This document shows, piece by piece, positions 41,649 through 48,446 of a stretch of 48,446 nt of DNA. Each line of letters starts with the position of its first letter. Position 1 is the stretch's first letter. Below the pieces are notes generated by a model. That model had not been told where the DNA came from. It searched no databases and worked only from the letters and a program-made list of their open reading frames with translations. Origin of the DNA: Ruminococcaceae bacterium AB4001 (GTDB taxonomy: Bacteria; Bacillota; Clostridia; Saccharofermentanales; Saccharofermentanaceae); contig JHXJ01000025.1 in NCBI GenBank assembly GCA_000621765.1, forward strand, positions 1-48,446. Reading direction: 5' to 3'. The position numbers and the translations under genes were made by a program.

Positions 41649-42019
41649 CACTTTCCTCCTTCCATGTTTTCCTTGATGAGTTTCATCAGAGTATCAGCAT
41701 CTTCATCGCTTAACGTCTTCTTGTTACCAAAAAAAGCTGCCACGAACTTAGGCAGGGAACCGGAAAAGCTCTCTTCAATGATCTGGTTGCTCTCCGATAT
41801 CAGCACTTTTTCCTCGGGAATAAGAACGCTTACGATAGTATCCTCATTCTTGACAAAACCTTTTGCGATCAGCTTGCGAAGAACAGTATAAGTAGTTGAT
41901 TTATTCCAATTGATACTATCATTAGCGATCTTCACCAGCTTGCCTGACTCAATAGGTGCTTCACGCCAGATAATCTCCATCAGCTTCTTTTCAGCTTCAA
42001 ATAATACTAATTCTTCCAT
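41648..42019 (-). CDS. blaI: BlaI/MecI-family transcriptional repressor
   Basis: 123-residue winged-helix repressor. It opens with FEAEKKLMEIIWREAPIES, recognition helix NWNKSTTYTVLRKLIAKGFV and a C-terminal dimerisation helix pair. In the family, the partner membrane protease cleaves the C-terminal region and frees the promoter. The stop overlaps the start of the BlaR1-like gene. Two matching operators precede it. A Gly/Glu tail ends the protein. The role is control of this pair and perhaps of other wall genes; a beta-lactamase is not adjacent. Confidence 0.93.
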   Translation of the reverse strand: MEELVLFEAEKKLMEIIWREAPIESGKLVKIANDSINWNKSTTYTVLRKLIAKGFVKNEDTIVSVLIPEEKVLISESNQIIEESFSGSLPKFVAAFFGNKKTLSDEDADTLMKLIKENMEGGK

Positions 42020-42041
42020 GTTGCTAACCTCAACGTTATTT

Positions 42042-42083
42042 GGTTTAACGAGTTAAACCGTGTTTAGTTTAACCTGATAAACC
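42042..42083. promoter_or_regulatory. Two BlaI-type operators
   Basis: Box 1 (42042-42059) is a perfect dyad GGTTTAAC-GA-GTTAAACC; box 2 (42066-42083) is AGTTTAAC-CT-GATAAACC. Centres are 24 bases apart. Box 2 covers the promoter spacer and -10 box, box 1 covers the predicted start of transcription, a typical auto-repression layout. Confidence 0.85.
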
Positions 42084-42094
42084 AAATCTGTCAA
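42066..42094 (-). promoter_or_regulatory. Promoter of the blaI-blaR1-like operon
   Basis: On the minus strand TTGACA (42089-42094), 17-base spacer, TAAACT (42066-42071). Overlapped by operator box 2. Confidence 0.8.
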
Positions 42095-42158
42095 GCGCAA
42101 AAATGTGGCGAAGTTAAAAAAGCTGTAAACCCGGCTGTGCTAGCGGATCTTATCGGAA

Positions 42159-42167
42159 TGATATAAT
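42159..42167 (+). promoter_or_regulatory. Extended -10 promoter before the ketopantoate-reductase-like gene
   Basis: TGA-TATAAT, 61 bases before the ATG at 42229, with no clear -35. Confidence 0.5.
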
Positions 42168-42228
42168 AAAGTCTGTCTGCCGGGAAATTCACAGGCAACA
42201 TTATTTTCGGGGATTTGATTTAAGCAAA

Positions 42229-43206
42229 ATGAGCGATATTGATAACATGAAAGAAGTCTGTATTCTGGGACTCGGAGTAATTGGAACAACTTACGCGTAT
42301 GCTCTTAAGGAGGGCGGAGTGGCTGTCGAGCATCTGATCCGCGAGAGCAAGAGAGCTTCAGCGCCGAAGACTCTTGACGTAAAGCTCCTGGACGGCAGAT
42401 ACAATAATAAAGGTGAAGAGAAGTCAGGATCTTATCAGGTAGTACAGGCAGCGCCGGACTCAAGATATGAGTTCATCATTATAAGCGTTGCATCGGGAAA
42501 GCTCGAAGCTGCCGTAGAGACGCTGAGAAATAACGATATCCGCGGAACGCTCATTTTATTCTGCAATCTGTGGGATGACCGCGAAAAGATCGAGGCGATC
42601 GTCGGTGATTATCCTTATGTTATGGCATTCCCGACTGCGGGCGGACATCTCGAAAATGGGATTCTGGACTGCGTTCTCTTTGATCACATCATGCTCGAGA
42701 GCAAGGAGAAAGCGGGAATCGAAAACTACGATCTCCTTATATCGTATCTGGATAAGGCTGACATCAAGACAGAGATCCCATACGATATGGCTGAATGGAT
42801 CAAGATACATATGGCGGTCAATGCCGGCGTTACATCGACTGCGGCAAGAGGCGGAAAGATCGACAATCCGAGGCAGCTTGCACTCGATCTTATGTCGGAC
42901 AGCAAAGCGCTCGCCCTGGCAGTCAGGACGATCCGTGAGACTTTAAAAGTAGTTGAGGGAACTGGTGTAGATCTGAAGCTGTACAAGGATGAGATATCTG
43001 CTTATAAGATCCCTTCAGGCATCGCAGGCGTCGCCATGAAGCACCTGTTTGCGAGCAATGAACTGACAAGAAGGATAATGACGCTTCATAACGATATCAG
43101 CGACATTATGTACGGCTGTGAGTGCGTTTACAGTGAAGGCAAGAGACAGGGACTCGACCTGCCTTTGTTCTACGGAAATATGGATAAGATCAGGGCGGCT
43201 GAGTAA
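42229..43206 (+). CDS. Ketopantoate reductase family (ApbA/PanE) oxidoreductase
   Basis: 325 residues (an alternative ATG at 42247 removes six). An N-terminal Rossmann fold opens CILGLGVIGTTYA (GxGxxG); the central and C-terminal parts follow ApbA/PanE, with AFPTAGG and IKIHMAVNAGVTSTA. PanE reduces 2-dehydropantoate to pantoate with NADPH for coenzyme A synthesis, but members of this family with divergent binding loops are often of unknown substrate; the pattern here is looser than in bona fide PanE (320-residue class). It is followed by a GNAT after 28 bases and probably shares its transcript. Confidence 0.78.
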   Translation: MSDIDNMKEVCILGLGVIGTTYAYALKEGGVAVEHLIRESKRASAPKTLDVKLLDGRYNNKGEEKSGSYQVVQAAPDSRYEFIIISVASGKLEAAVETLRNNDIRGTLILFCNLWDDREKIEAIVGDYPYVMAFPTAGGHLENGILDCVLFDHIMLESKEKAGIENYDLLISYLDKADIKTEIPYDMAEWIKIHMAVNAGVTSTAARGGKIDNPRQLALDLMSDSKALALAVRTIRETLKVVEGTGVDLKLYKDEISAYKIPSGIAGVAMKHLFASNELTRRIMTLHNDISDIMYGCECVYSEGKRQGLDLPLFYGNMDKIRAAE

Positions 43207-43234
43207 TACGCTGCAATCATAAACGGAATAAACT

Positions 43235-43834
43235 ATGCTCGACAGGACTATCCCATTTTATAACACGATCCTGAAGTGCTCTGATTACAGGCACGAAGCT
43301 TTAGTCTTGCCGGATGGTTACTCGATCGTTTCATATCAGTCGGGATTTGAGAAAGACTGGGCTGAACTTGAATATTCGATCGGCGACTTTGGGTCAGTGG
43401 AAGAAGCAGAGAGGTATTTTACTGACACATATCTGCAGAACCAGGAACTGTTTCCCAATATCCTTTTCGCATTGGACAAAGATAATAAAGTAGCCGGCTC
43501 ATGCATAGCATGGCAGGATATGAAGGGTGAGAGCAGGGTATCTTCTCTTCACTGGCTTGTTGTTAAGGAAGAGTATCAGGGCATGGGCCTTGGAAGAGCT
43601 CTTTGTGTTGCCGTTATGAATATCTATGAAGAGCAGGAAGCTCTGCCGGTCTATATCCATACTCAGCCGTGGAGCTGGAAAGCAATACTCCTGTATCTGT
43701 CGTTGGGATTCAAGCTTCAGAAAACAGATGCATTCTCGCACTATGTGAATGAATACGATAAAGCCATGACCGAGCTCAAAAAAGTCGTATCCGGAGAACA
43801 ATATAAATTGATGCAACAGTTATCTGAGAACTGA
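43235..43834 (+). CDS. GNAT-family N-acetyltransferase
   Basis: 199 residues. The acetyl-CoA loop is VVKEEYQGMGLGRAL (Q-x-x-G-x-G). The strand before it (SSLHWLVV) and the C-terminal VYIHTQPWSWKAILLYLSLGFK-type segment (landmark only) match GNAT enzymes. The N-terminal third is not well conserved. Substrate unknown. It lies 28 bases after the ketopantoate-reductase-like gene in the same direction. Confidence 0.82.
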   Translation: MLDRTIPFYNTILKCSDYRHEALVLPDGYSIVSYQSGFEKDWAELEYSIGDFGSVEEAERYFTDTYLQNQELFPNILFALDKDNKVAGSCIAWQDMKGESRVSSLHWLVVKEEYQGMGLGRALCVAVMNIYEEQEALPVYIHTQPWSWKAILLYLSLGFKLQKTDAFSHYVNEYDKAMTELKKVVSGEQYKLMQQLSEN

Positions 43835-43957
43835 AATGATTTGAGTTTCAGGATAAAAGCGGCAGTAAAGCCTTCTGTATAATATGGAAATTCGATAATG
43901 GAGATTTAAGTTCAAAATGGATAGCAGCGGTTACTTATAAGTTCTTGCCGTTTCTGC

Positions 43958-43986
43958 ACATAAAATCCATAAAAGTAATCTATAAT
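43958..43986 (+). promoter_or_regulatory. Promoter of the two-component operon with direct repeats in the -35 region
   Basis: TATAAT (43981-43986) has no usable -35; instead the -35 region holds two copies of CATAAAA (ACATAAAA 43958-43965 and CCATAAAA 43967-43974). The leader before the ATG at 43994 is only about 7 bases, with no ribosome binding site, so the mRNA may be nearly leaderless. Confidence 0.5.
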
Positions 43987-43993
43987 CTGAAAT

Positions 43994-44665
43994 ATGAGAA
44001 AGATTATGATCGTTGAAGATGAACCCGAACTGAGGCAGCTTCTGGCAAGTTACCTTATAAATGACGGCTACTCTGTCGTAGAAGCAGAGGACGGAGTTGC
44101 CGCCATAAGCCTGTTTGGCAGGGAAACGGTTGATCTTGTCATCCTTGACATCATGATCCCGAAGATCGACGGTTACGGTGTCTGTGAATACGTAAAGAAG
44201 CAGTCAAATGTACCGGTTATATTTCTTTCAGCTCTGGATGACGAGAAGTCTATGGTCAAAGGCTATGATTCACTGGCGGACGATTATGTAACTAAACCGT
44301 TTTCAATGCCTGTATTTCTGCGCAAGGTGAAAGCCGTATTCAGGCGTGACACTTCTTCATCTGAGGATTTTACAAAGGTCTGTTATAAAGACATAGAGAT
44401 AATACCTGACATGGCAACAGTTAAGGTCAATGGTAAAGAGATCGAGCTTACTTCCAAAGAATTCGACATACTACTGACGCTTATAAAGAATCCGGGCCGT
44501 GTGTATTCGAGAGAGCGGCTATTGGAGATGCTTTGGGATTACAGCGCGATCGTGGATGAACGCATAGTTGACAGCCATATCAAAAACCTTCGTCACAAAG
44601 TAGGTGAAGGCGTGATTGAGACAGTAAGAGGTCGTGGGTATCGTGTCGCGCAAATGGATAACTGA
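43994..44665 (+). CDS. OmpR/PhoB-family response regulator
   Basis: 223 residues. Receiver domain: VEDEPE near the start, phospho-acceptor Asp52 in LVILDIM, FLSALDD and VTKPF complete the acidic pocket and the signalling residues. The C-terminal winged helix shows ELTSKEFDILLTLIKNPGRVYSRERLL and HIKNLRHKVG, and ends with ETVRGRGYRV, typical of OmpR-family DNA binding. No Shine-Dalgarno precedes the ATG. The sensor kinase gene overlaps the 3' end. Confidence 0.96.
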   Translation: MRKIMIVEDEPELRQLLASYLINDGYSVVEAEDGVAAISLFGRETVDLVILDIMIPKIDGYGVCEYVKKQSNVPVIFLSALDDEKSMVKGYDSLADDYVTKPFSMPVFLRKVKAVFRRDTSSSEDFTKVCYKDIEIIPDMATVKVNGKEIELTSKEFDILLTLIKNPGRVYSRERLLEMLWDYSAIVDERIVDSHIKNLRHKVGEGVIETVRGRGYRVAQMDN

Positions 44666-46097
44666 CAGATTATCTTTCAAAGTTTTCCTGATCACATTCA
44701 TCGTTCAGGTGATGTTTGGTGTTCTGATCTATGCATTGCTTTACAGGGCAACCCCGATAACCTGGAACATGCTTAAAAGAAACGAGATGGAGACGGCTTT
44801 TTCTGAATTGGCTAAAGACCTCAGTACGGTCAAATTCAGGGAGTGCGCCCCTATGGTCGACGAGTTTATTCTTGCCAATGACTGTCACATCGTTTTCTAT
44901 AGAGGCGACAATGACAATACCAACAGGCTTCCTGCCGTTGTTCCCGGCTCACAGTATGCTGAGCTGACCAGATGGGATGTAAAACAACTGATCGGTCCTG
45001 AGAGTGACGCCAATGAGATGAATTTCCTGATATCCGAACATGTTTTTTTCAATCAGGATTATAAGAACGAATATACCGTAGTCTGCCTGTGGTCGCAAAA
45101 AGGCGAGAACGTTCTTTGGGCAGCTCTTAAAGAGACACTTCCGATGATCATTGCGGCTATCGTACTTGTCTCACTGCTCTGTTCGTTTATCTATACACTT
45201 CTGTTTGCAAGACCGGTCCAAAAGCTTTCTGCTGTCTCAGGCAGGATCGCGAAAATGGATTTTACTGCAAAGAGCAGATTGAAAAGGCGTGACGAGATCG
45301 GTGATCTTGGCAGGGATCTTGATATGCTCTCGTCAAATCTGGATGAGACGATCACCAAGCTGAACAAAAGGACCGAAGAACTCGAACGTGAAATGGAGCG
45401 TGTTAATGAACTGGAAAAACAGAAGGACGTGTTTTTCGCTGCAGCTTCGCATGAACTTAAGACACCTATAACCATAGCTCAGGGTCAGGTGAGAGGAATG
45501 ATGGACGGAATAGAACCGTATAACGATTACGAAGTGTATCTTCCGAAAACTCTTTCGACCCTGAAGCGTATGGAATCGCTGATCAATGAGATCCTTACGG
45601 CATCCAGGATGCAGGCGGGAAATTCAATTTCCATGCATAAAGAGGAACTCGGAAAAATACTAAGATCGAAGATAGAAGAAATAGAAGAACTGCTGGAAGT
45701 AAAGGGCATCGCTCTTGAAACCGATATTGAAGATGATCTCTTCTTTGAAGGTAATTCTGACCTGACTTCTATGGCGGTCGGCTCTTTCCTGTCCAATGCC
45801 GTTTTTTACTCTTCTGAAGGTTCGACAGTAAGGGTTACTGCTGAGAGATCAGAAGGGAAGATCTTTACAAAGATCTGCAATACCGGTTCGCACATTGACG
45901 AGGATGAGCTGCCTCATCTTTTCGAAGCGTTTTACAGAACAGACAGTTCAAGGAGCAGAAGAAGCGGCGGTTCCGGGTTGGGACTTTATTTGGGGAAACT
46001 TATTATCGAGCGTCAGAACGGTACTGTTACCATCGAAAATGACGGTCCGGATGTTGTTGCAGTGATAGTCCTCCCATACTCCACGAAAAATCCATAA
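44643..46097 (+). CDS. Sensor histidine kinase
   Basis: 484 residues from a GTG at 44643 (an alternative GTG at 44634 adds three; AAGAGG lies upstream of both), overlapping the regulator by 23 bases. Two TM helices (about 10-32 and 160-182) flank an extracytoplasmic sensor of about 125 residues; a HAMP domain, HisKA with the phospho-accepting His270 (SHELKTP) and the ATPase domain follow: N-box FLSNAVFYS, GSGLGLYLGK. The extracellular part has no recognised fold. With the regulator it forms an intact two-component system; the serine hydrolase just downstream may be its target. Confidence 0.93.
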   Translation: MSRKWITDRLSFKVFLITFIVQVMFGVLIYALLYRATPITWNMLKRNEMETAFSELAKDLSTVKFRECAPMVDEFILANDCHIVFYRGDNDNTNRLPAVVPGSQYAELTRWDVKQLIGPESDANEMNFLISEHVFFNQDYKNEYTVVCLWSQKGENVLWAALKETLPMIIAAIVLVSLLCSFIYTLLFARPVQKLSAVSGRIAKMDFTAKSRLKRRDEIGDLGRDLDMLSSNLDETITKLNKRTEELEREMERVNELEKQKDVFFAAASHELKTPITIAQGQVRGMMDGIEPYNDYEVYLPKTLSTLKRMESLINEILTASRMQAGNSISMHKEELGKILRSKIEEIEELLEVKGIALETDIEDDLFFEGNSDLTSMAVGSFLSNAVFYSSEGSTVRVTAERSEGKIFTKICNTGSHIDEDELPHLFEAFYRTDSSRSRRSGGSGLGLYLGKLIIERQNGTVTIENDGPDVVAVIVLPYSTKNP

Positions 46098-46133
46098 AGA
46101 ATTCCATAAACATCCAACTTGCTTTGCTATATT
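46092..46133 (+). promoter_or_regulatory. Promoter with CCATAAA direct repeats before the serine hydrolase lipoprotein
   Basis: CCATAAA occurs at 46092-46098 and 46104-46110 (12-base period). The second copy occupies the -35 position, 17 bases before TATATT (46128-46133). It resembles the repeat element before the response regulator gene. Confidence 0.45.
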
Positions 46134-46194
46134 GGTTTCAGGAAAGCCGGTAATATGCCGGGTATGTTAACCATCGGAAAGGCGGGTATTAAGG

Positions 46195-47310
46195 ATGAAA
46201 AATGCTAAGGCAGTAAAACTATTCACTAAAGTCACATCGGCAGTCCTTGTTATGTCGGTGCTTTTTTCGATTGCAGGATGTGCAGGTTCAGATCAATCCA
46301 AGTATTCGCTTAAATCGATCCGGCTTACGGCAGATGAACGCAGCTGGATCAATCCGGAGGAGAAATACACTGATATCCTTGCCGCTTATAAGAAAAAGAG
46401 ATGTAAGGGAACTATAGTAGTAGCAACGGATGAAGACGTGCTCTATCTATATGCCGAAGATGCCGTTGAAAAGGACGGGACCACGCTCGTATCACAGGAT
46501 ACGGTTTTTGATATTGCTTCATGCACAAAGGTCTTCACCGCCGTCAGCATTTTGCAGCTTCAGGAAAAAGGAAAGTTAAGCATTGATGATACGATCGACA
46601 AATACTTTCCCGAGTATCAGTACGGATCGCAGATAACCATCTACAATCTTCTTCACATGAATTCCGGAATTCCCGATTATCTTAATGAGTCGGAGATCTT
46701 TTTCCTGATGGAAGGGGAAGAGCTGGATACTCAAATGCGTAAAGTATACGATGATTCCTTTACCGATCAGGATTTCCTGGATACGATGAACAAAGCCCCG
46801 CTTCTTTATACTCCGGGTTCCAGGATGACATACAGCAACACGAATTACAAACTGCTGGCGTTTATAATAGAAAAGGTATCCAAGATGTCATATAGTGATT
46901 ATCTGAACAAGTATATCTTTAAGCCCTGCGGAATGAAGAATTCATATGCTGCAAGAGTTGATAAATACACGTATGTTCCGATCAGTTTCAAAGAGCAGTT
47001 GGAAAGCGGCGGAGTCGATGAACACGGTTATTCGATGTCTCCAAACAATGAAAGAGGTGACGGCGGAGTGTGCACCTGTCTTACTGATCTTCTGGCATTT
47101 GACAGAGCGCTGTTCGCGGGAAAACTCCTGAAAGAAGATTCCATGGAGATCCTTTTGAAAAACGATAAGGGGTATTGCTGCGGCTTAATGAACGAACATG
47201 ATCTCGGCTACAGTCACACAGGCGGCGGCTTTACGGCCAGTTCACGTAATTATATCTACAATAACGAAAAGTTCGGACACATTTATTTCATCTTAATGGA
47301 GCATTGTTGA
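46195..47310 (+). CDS. Serine hydrolase lipoprotein, beta-lactamase/PBP (class C) fold
   Basis: 371 residues. Signal peptide with lipobox IAGC (Cys about 29). Catalytic motifs: SCTK (Ser-x-x-Lys, in IASCTKVFTAV), YSNTNYK (Tyr-x-Asn) and HTGGG as the third motif, so all three are intact, as in AmpC-like esterases and DD-peptidases. Anchored outside the cell, it probably acts on peptidoglycan, teichoic acid esters or a related ester. It sits directly downstream of the two-component system and is followed after 21 bases by a DUF6273 lipoprotein. Confidence 0.88.
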   Translation: MKNAKAVKLFTKVTSAVLVMSVLFSIAGCAGSDQSKYSLKSIRLTADERSWINPEEKYTDILAAYKKKRCKGTIVVATDEDVLYLYAEDAVEKDGTTLVSQDTVFDIASCTKVFTAVSILQLQEKGKLSIDDTIDKYFPEYQYGSQITIYNLLHMNSGIPDYLNESEIFFLMEGEELDTQMRKVYDDSFTDQDFLDTMNKAPLLYTPGSRMTYSNTNYKLLAFIIEKVSKMSYSDYLNKYIFKPCGMKNSYAARVDKYTYVPISFKEQLESGGVDEHGYSMSPNNERGDGGVCTCLTDLLAFDRALFAGKLLKEDSMEILLKNDKGYCCGLMNEHDLGYSHTGGGFTASSRNYIYNNEKFGHIYFILMEHC

Positions 47311-47331
47311 TTCTTAAAGGATTGTAATCTT

Positions 47332-48138
47332 ATGAAAACGATCAGTAAGCTGGCTACTGCAGGTCTTGTGTGTACATTTATCTTTGCATCTGCCGGATGT
47401 GCAGATTCGGGCAGTTTGGTTGCGCAATCTTCAGATGCTGAATCAGAAACTGCTGCGTCTGAAACGACAACTGAGGAAGACGACGGCATTTCGGTCGGCG
47501 ACCATATCCTGTTCGGAAATTATACGCAGAAAAACGGGTCCGATCCCGAACCCATAGAGTGGCGTGTGCTTGAGATTAAGGATGGTAAAGCGCTTATCAT
47601 CTCGGAATATCTGTTGGATCGGTACGTATATAATATCGAAATGGCCGATGTTACCTGGGAGAACAGTTCACTCCGGAAGTGGTTGAACGGGACATTTTAC
47701 GATTCGGCTTTTTCAGAGAACGAAAAGGGTCTGATACAGACTGTAACTGTTAAAAATACTGACAATCCGCTTTACGGAACAACGGGTGGTAATGACACTG
47801 AGGATAATGTGTTCTGCTTAAGTCTCGAAGAAGTCCAGATCTATTTCCGCGATGCTGATGACCGTATGACCGCTCTTACTGATTATACGGTTTCGCGCGG
47901 TGCAAGTGTATGTGAAGACAAAGTACTCGAAAACGGCATGAGTACCGGATGGTGGTGGCTTCGCACGCCCGCTTCATCTGCCAACAGAGCAGCTGAAGTT
48001 GACTGCTATGGCAACATTGATACCGTCAAAAATGCGGACGGAGTTGATGGCTGCTATGTCTTTTCCGAAGGCATCTGTGTCCGTCCTGCAGTCTGGATCG
48101 TGCTTTCTGATGAGATCTTAGGATCAAGATGTGATTGA
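47332..48138 (+). CDS. DUF6273 lipoprotein
   Basis: 268 residues. Signal peptide with lipobox SAGC. An acidic Thr/Glu linker precedes a DUF6273 domain: ILFGNYTQ, PIEWRVLEIKDGKALIISEYLLD, SSLRKWLNGTFYDSAFSENE, WWWLRTPAS and VRPAVWI are the landmarks. This domain is also the N-terminal part of the cell-wall-binding protein at 26932. Function unknown; often repeated in clostridial surface proteins. AAAGGA precedes the ATG, 21 bases after the serine hydrolase. Confidence 0.85.
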   Translation: MKTISKLATAGLVCTFIFASAGCADSGSLVAQSSDAESETAASETTTEEDDGISVGDHILFGNYTQKNGSDPEPIEWRVLEIKDGKALIISEYLLDRYVYNIEMADVTWENSSLRKWLNGTFYDSAFSENEKGLIQTVTVKNTDNPLYGTTGGNDTEDNVFCLSLEEVQIYFRDADDRMTALTDYTVSRGASVCEDKVLENGMSTGWWWLRTPASSANRAAEVDCYGNIDTVKNADGVDGCYVFSEGICVRPAVWIVLSDEILGSRCD

Positions 48139-48351
48139 ACAGCTGACAATGAACATCGTGACAAAGTACTCTTTGCGGTAATTGTCGCATATCTCGAACA
48201 TGTCTTTGCCTTTGCGTCTTTTATGTATCTTTTCGACACGGCGCTCGTATGTTGAATCACCTGTCTTCTCATCACGGAGTTCCGGTTTGATGTGATCGAG
48301 ATACGTGCGGTAAATGAAATGGCTCTTTTCATTTTCACAGTTGACAAACAT
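48124..48351 (-). CDS. Possible small hypothetical protein, divergent from the last gene
   Basis: 75 codons on the minus strand from an ATG inside the LexA-like box at 48345-48358; composition is gene-like (ERRVEKIHKRRKGKD) but there is no ribosome binding site and the 3' end overlaps the end of the DUF6273 gene by 15 bases. Divergent small SOS genes next to lexA are known in Bacillus, which keeps this open. Otherwise the gap 48139-48410 holds the promoter and boxes only. Confidence 0.28.
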   Translation of the reverse strand: MFVNCENEKSHFIYRTYLDHIKPELRDEKTGDSTYERRVEKIHKRRKGKDMFEICDNYRKEYFVTMFIVSCSITS

Positions 48352-48369
48352 TCGTTCTGGTTCTATTAT
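48341..48369 (+). promoter_or_regulatory. Promoter of the last gene
   Basis: TTGACA (48341-48346), 17-base spacer, TATTAT (48364-48369), with LexA-like boxes in the spacer and just past the -10. Confidence 0.85.
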
Positions 48370-48389
48370 ATTGACAGAACGTTTGTTTG
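48345..48389. promoter_or_regulatory. Two LexA/DinR-like boxes
   Basis: Box A (48345-48358) on the minus strand is AGAACGAATGTTTG; box B (48376-48389) on the plus strand is AGAACGTTTGTTTG. Both fit AGAAC-N4-GTTTG, the variant also found at 29096-29109. Box A lies in the promoter spacer, box B over the start of transcription: a strongly repressed SOS-type promoter. Confidence 0.7.
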
Positions 48390-48410
48390 TTTTTGAAAGG
48401 AGCCCGTACG

Positions 48411-48446
48411 ATGTCAGAGTTAAAGGAAGTCTTTGCTGCATATAAG
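48411..48446 (+). CDS. First 12 codons of an SOS-type gene, runs off the window
   Basis: ATG at 48411 with AAAGGAG upstream, reading MSELKEVFAAYK. Too short to identify. Because two LexA-like boxes flank its promoter, candidates are lexA itself, an S24/XRE regulator or another SOS gene. Confidence 0.55.
   Translation, partial: MSELKEVFAAYK

Noticed and set aside
48054..48347. Minus-strand 97-codon frame overlapping the DUF6273 gene end
   Set aside because: Ser/Arg/Thr-rich shadow of the opposite strand and no ribosome binding site.
1..48446. CRISPR arrays or rRNA genes
   Set aside because: No regularly spaced direct repeats and no rRNA-like sequence were seen.

Overview
The window looks like chromosomal DNA of an anaerobic, low-to-mid GC Clostridia-type Bacillota. 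The signs are AddAB rather than RecBCD, a free-standing HU, a short-N-terminus RpoD, a BlaI/BlaR1-type pair, choline-binding-like cell-wall repeats, Rnf-type subunits, butyrate kinase, strong AGGAGG ribosome binding sites and CDSs ending in rho-independent hairpins. I cannot fix the genus. The sequence alone would fit a gut or rumen lineage (inference).

Layout. 1-356: start of an IS110-family transposase running off the left edge, with a structured non-coding end that may encode a bridge RNA. 357-3247: butyrate kinase, a CPBP membrane protease and HU. 3423-6019: metal-efflux operon (ArsR repressor with a clear operator, separate HMA metallochaperone, P1B-ATPase without its own HMA domain). 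6085-8630: zinc-ribbon membrane proteins and a serine hydrolase. 8695-10989: AmmeMemoRadiSam pair. 11117-18885: AddB, AddA and convergent TadA. 18974-26042: a strong promoter, a structured leader, a zinc-ribbon membrane protein, the primary sigma factor and then an overlapping four-gene non-canonical Rnf-like module (RnfC, RnfD, an extracellular flavoprotein, and an unrecognised polytopic membrane protein). 26066-26142: tRNA-Arg(CCU).

26143-31153 is accessory DNA: about 790 bases of hairpin-rich non-coding sequence ending in a terminator/attenuator, a secreted DUF6273/cell-wall-binding protein, and a large serine recombinase preceded by a small protein and a LexA-like operator. 31259-38946 is a lineage-specific stretch of small membrane proteins and lipoproteins, an orphan sugar-ABC permease, a transglutaminase-like lipoprotein and gene remnants. 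38989-43834: S66 LD-carboxypeptidase, a BlaR1-like sensor whose extracellular domain is a catalytically dead NlpC/P60 fold, its BlaI repressor with two operators, a ketopantoate-reductase-like protein and a GNAT. 43958-48138: a two-component system, a beta-lactamase-fold lipoprotein and a DUF6273 lipoprotein. 48341-48446: a double LexA-box promoter and the first 12 codons of an SOS-type gene.

Recurring themes are cell-envelope surveillance (LD-carboxypeptidase, dead NlpC/P60 sensor, two serine hydrolases, CW-binding protein), electron transfer (Rnf-like module, radical SAM enzyme), and DNA damage/mobility (AddAB, LexA-type boxes over the recombinase operon and over the last gene). The best candidates for something undescribed are the Rnf-like/flavoprotein module (21039-26042), the BlaR1-NlpC/P60 pseudoenzyme sensor (40086-42094), the hairpin-rich RNA region with the CAGC-repeat leader (26262-26900), and the IS110 non-coding end.
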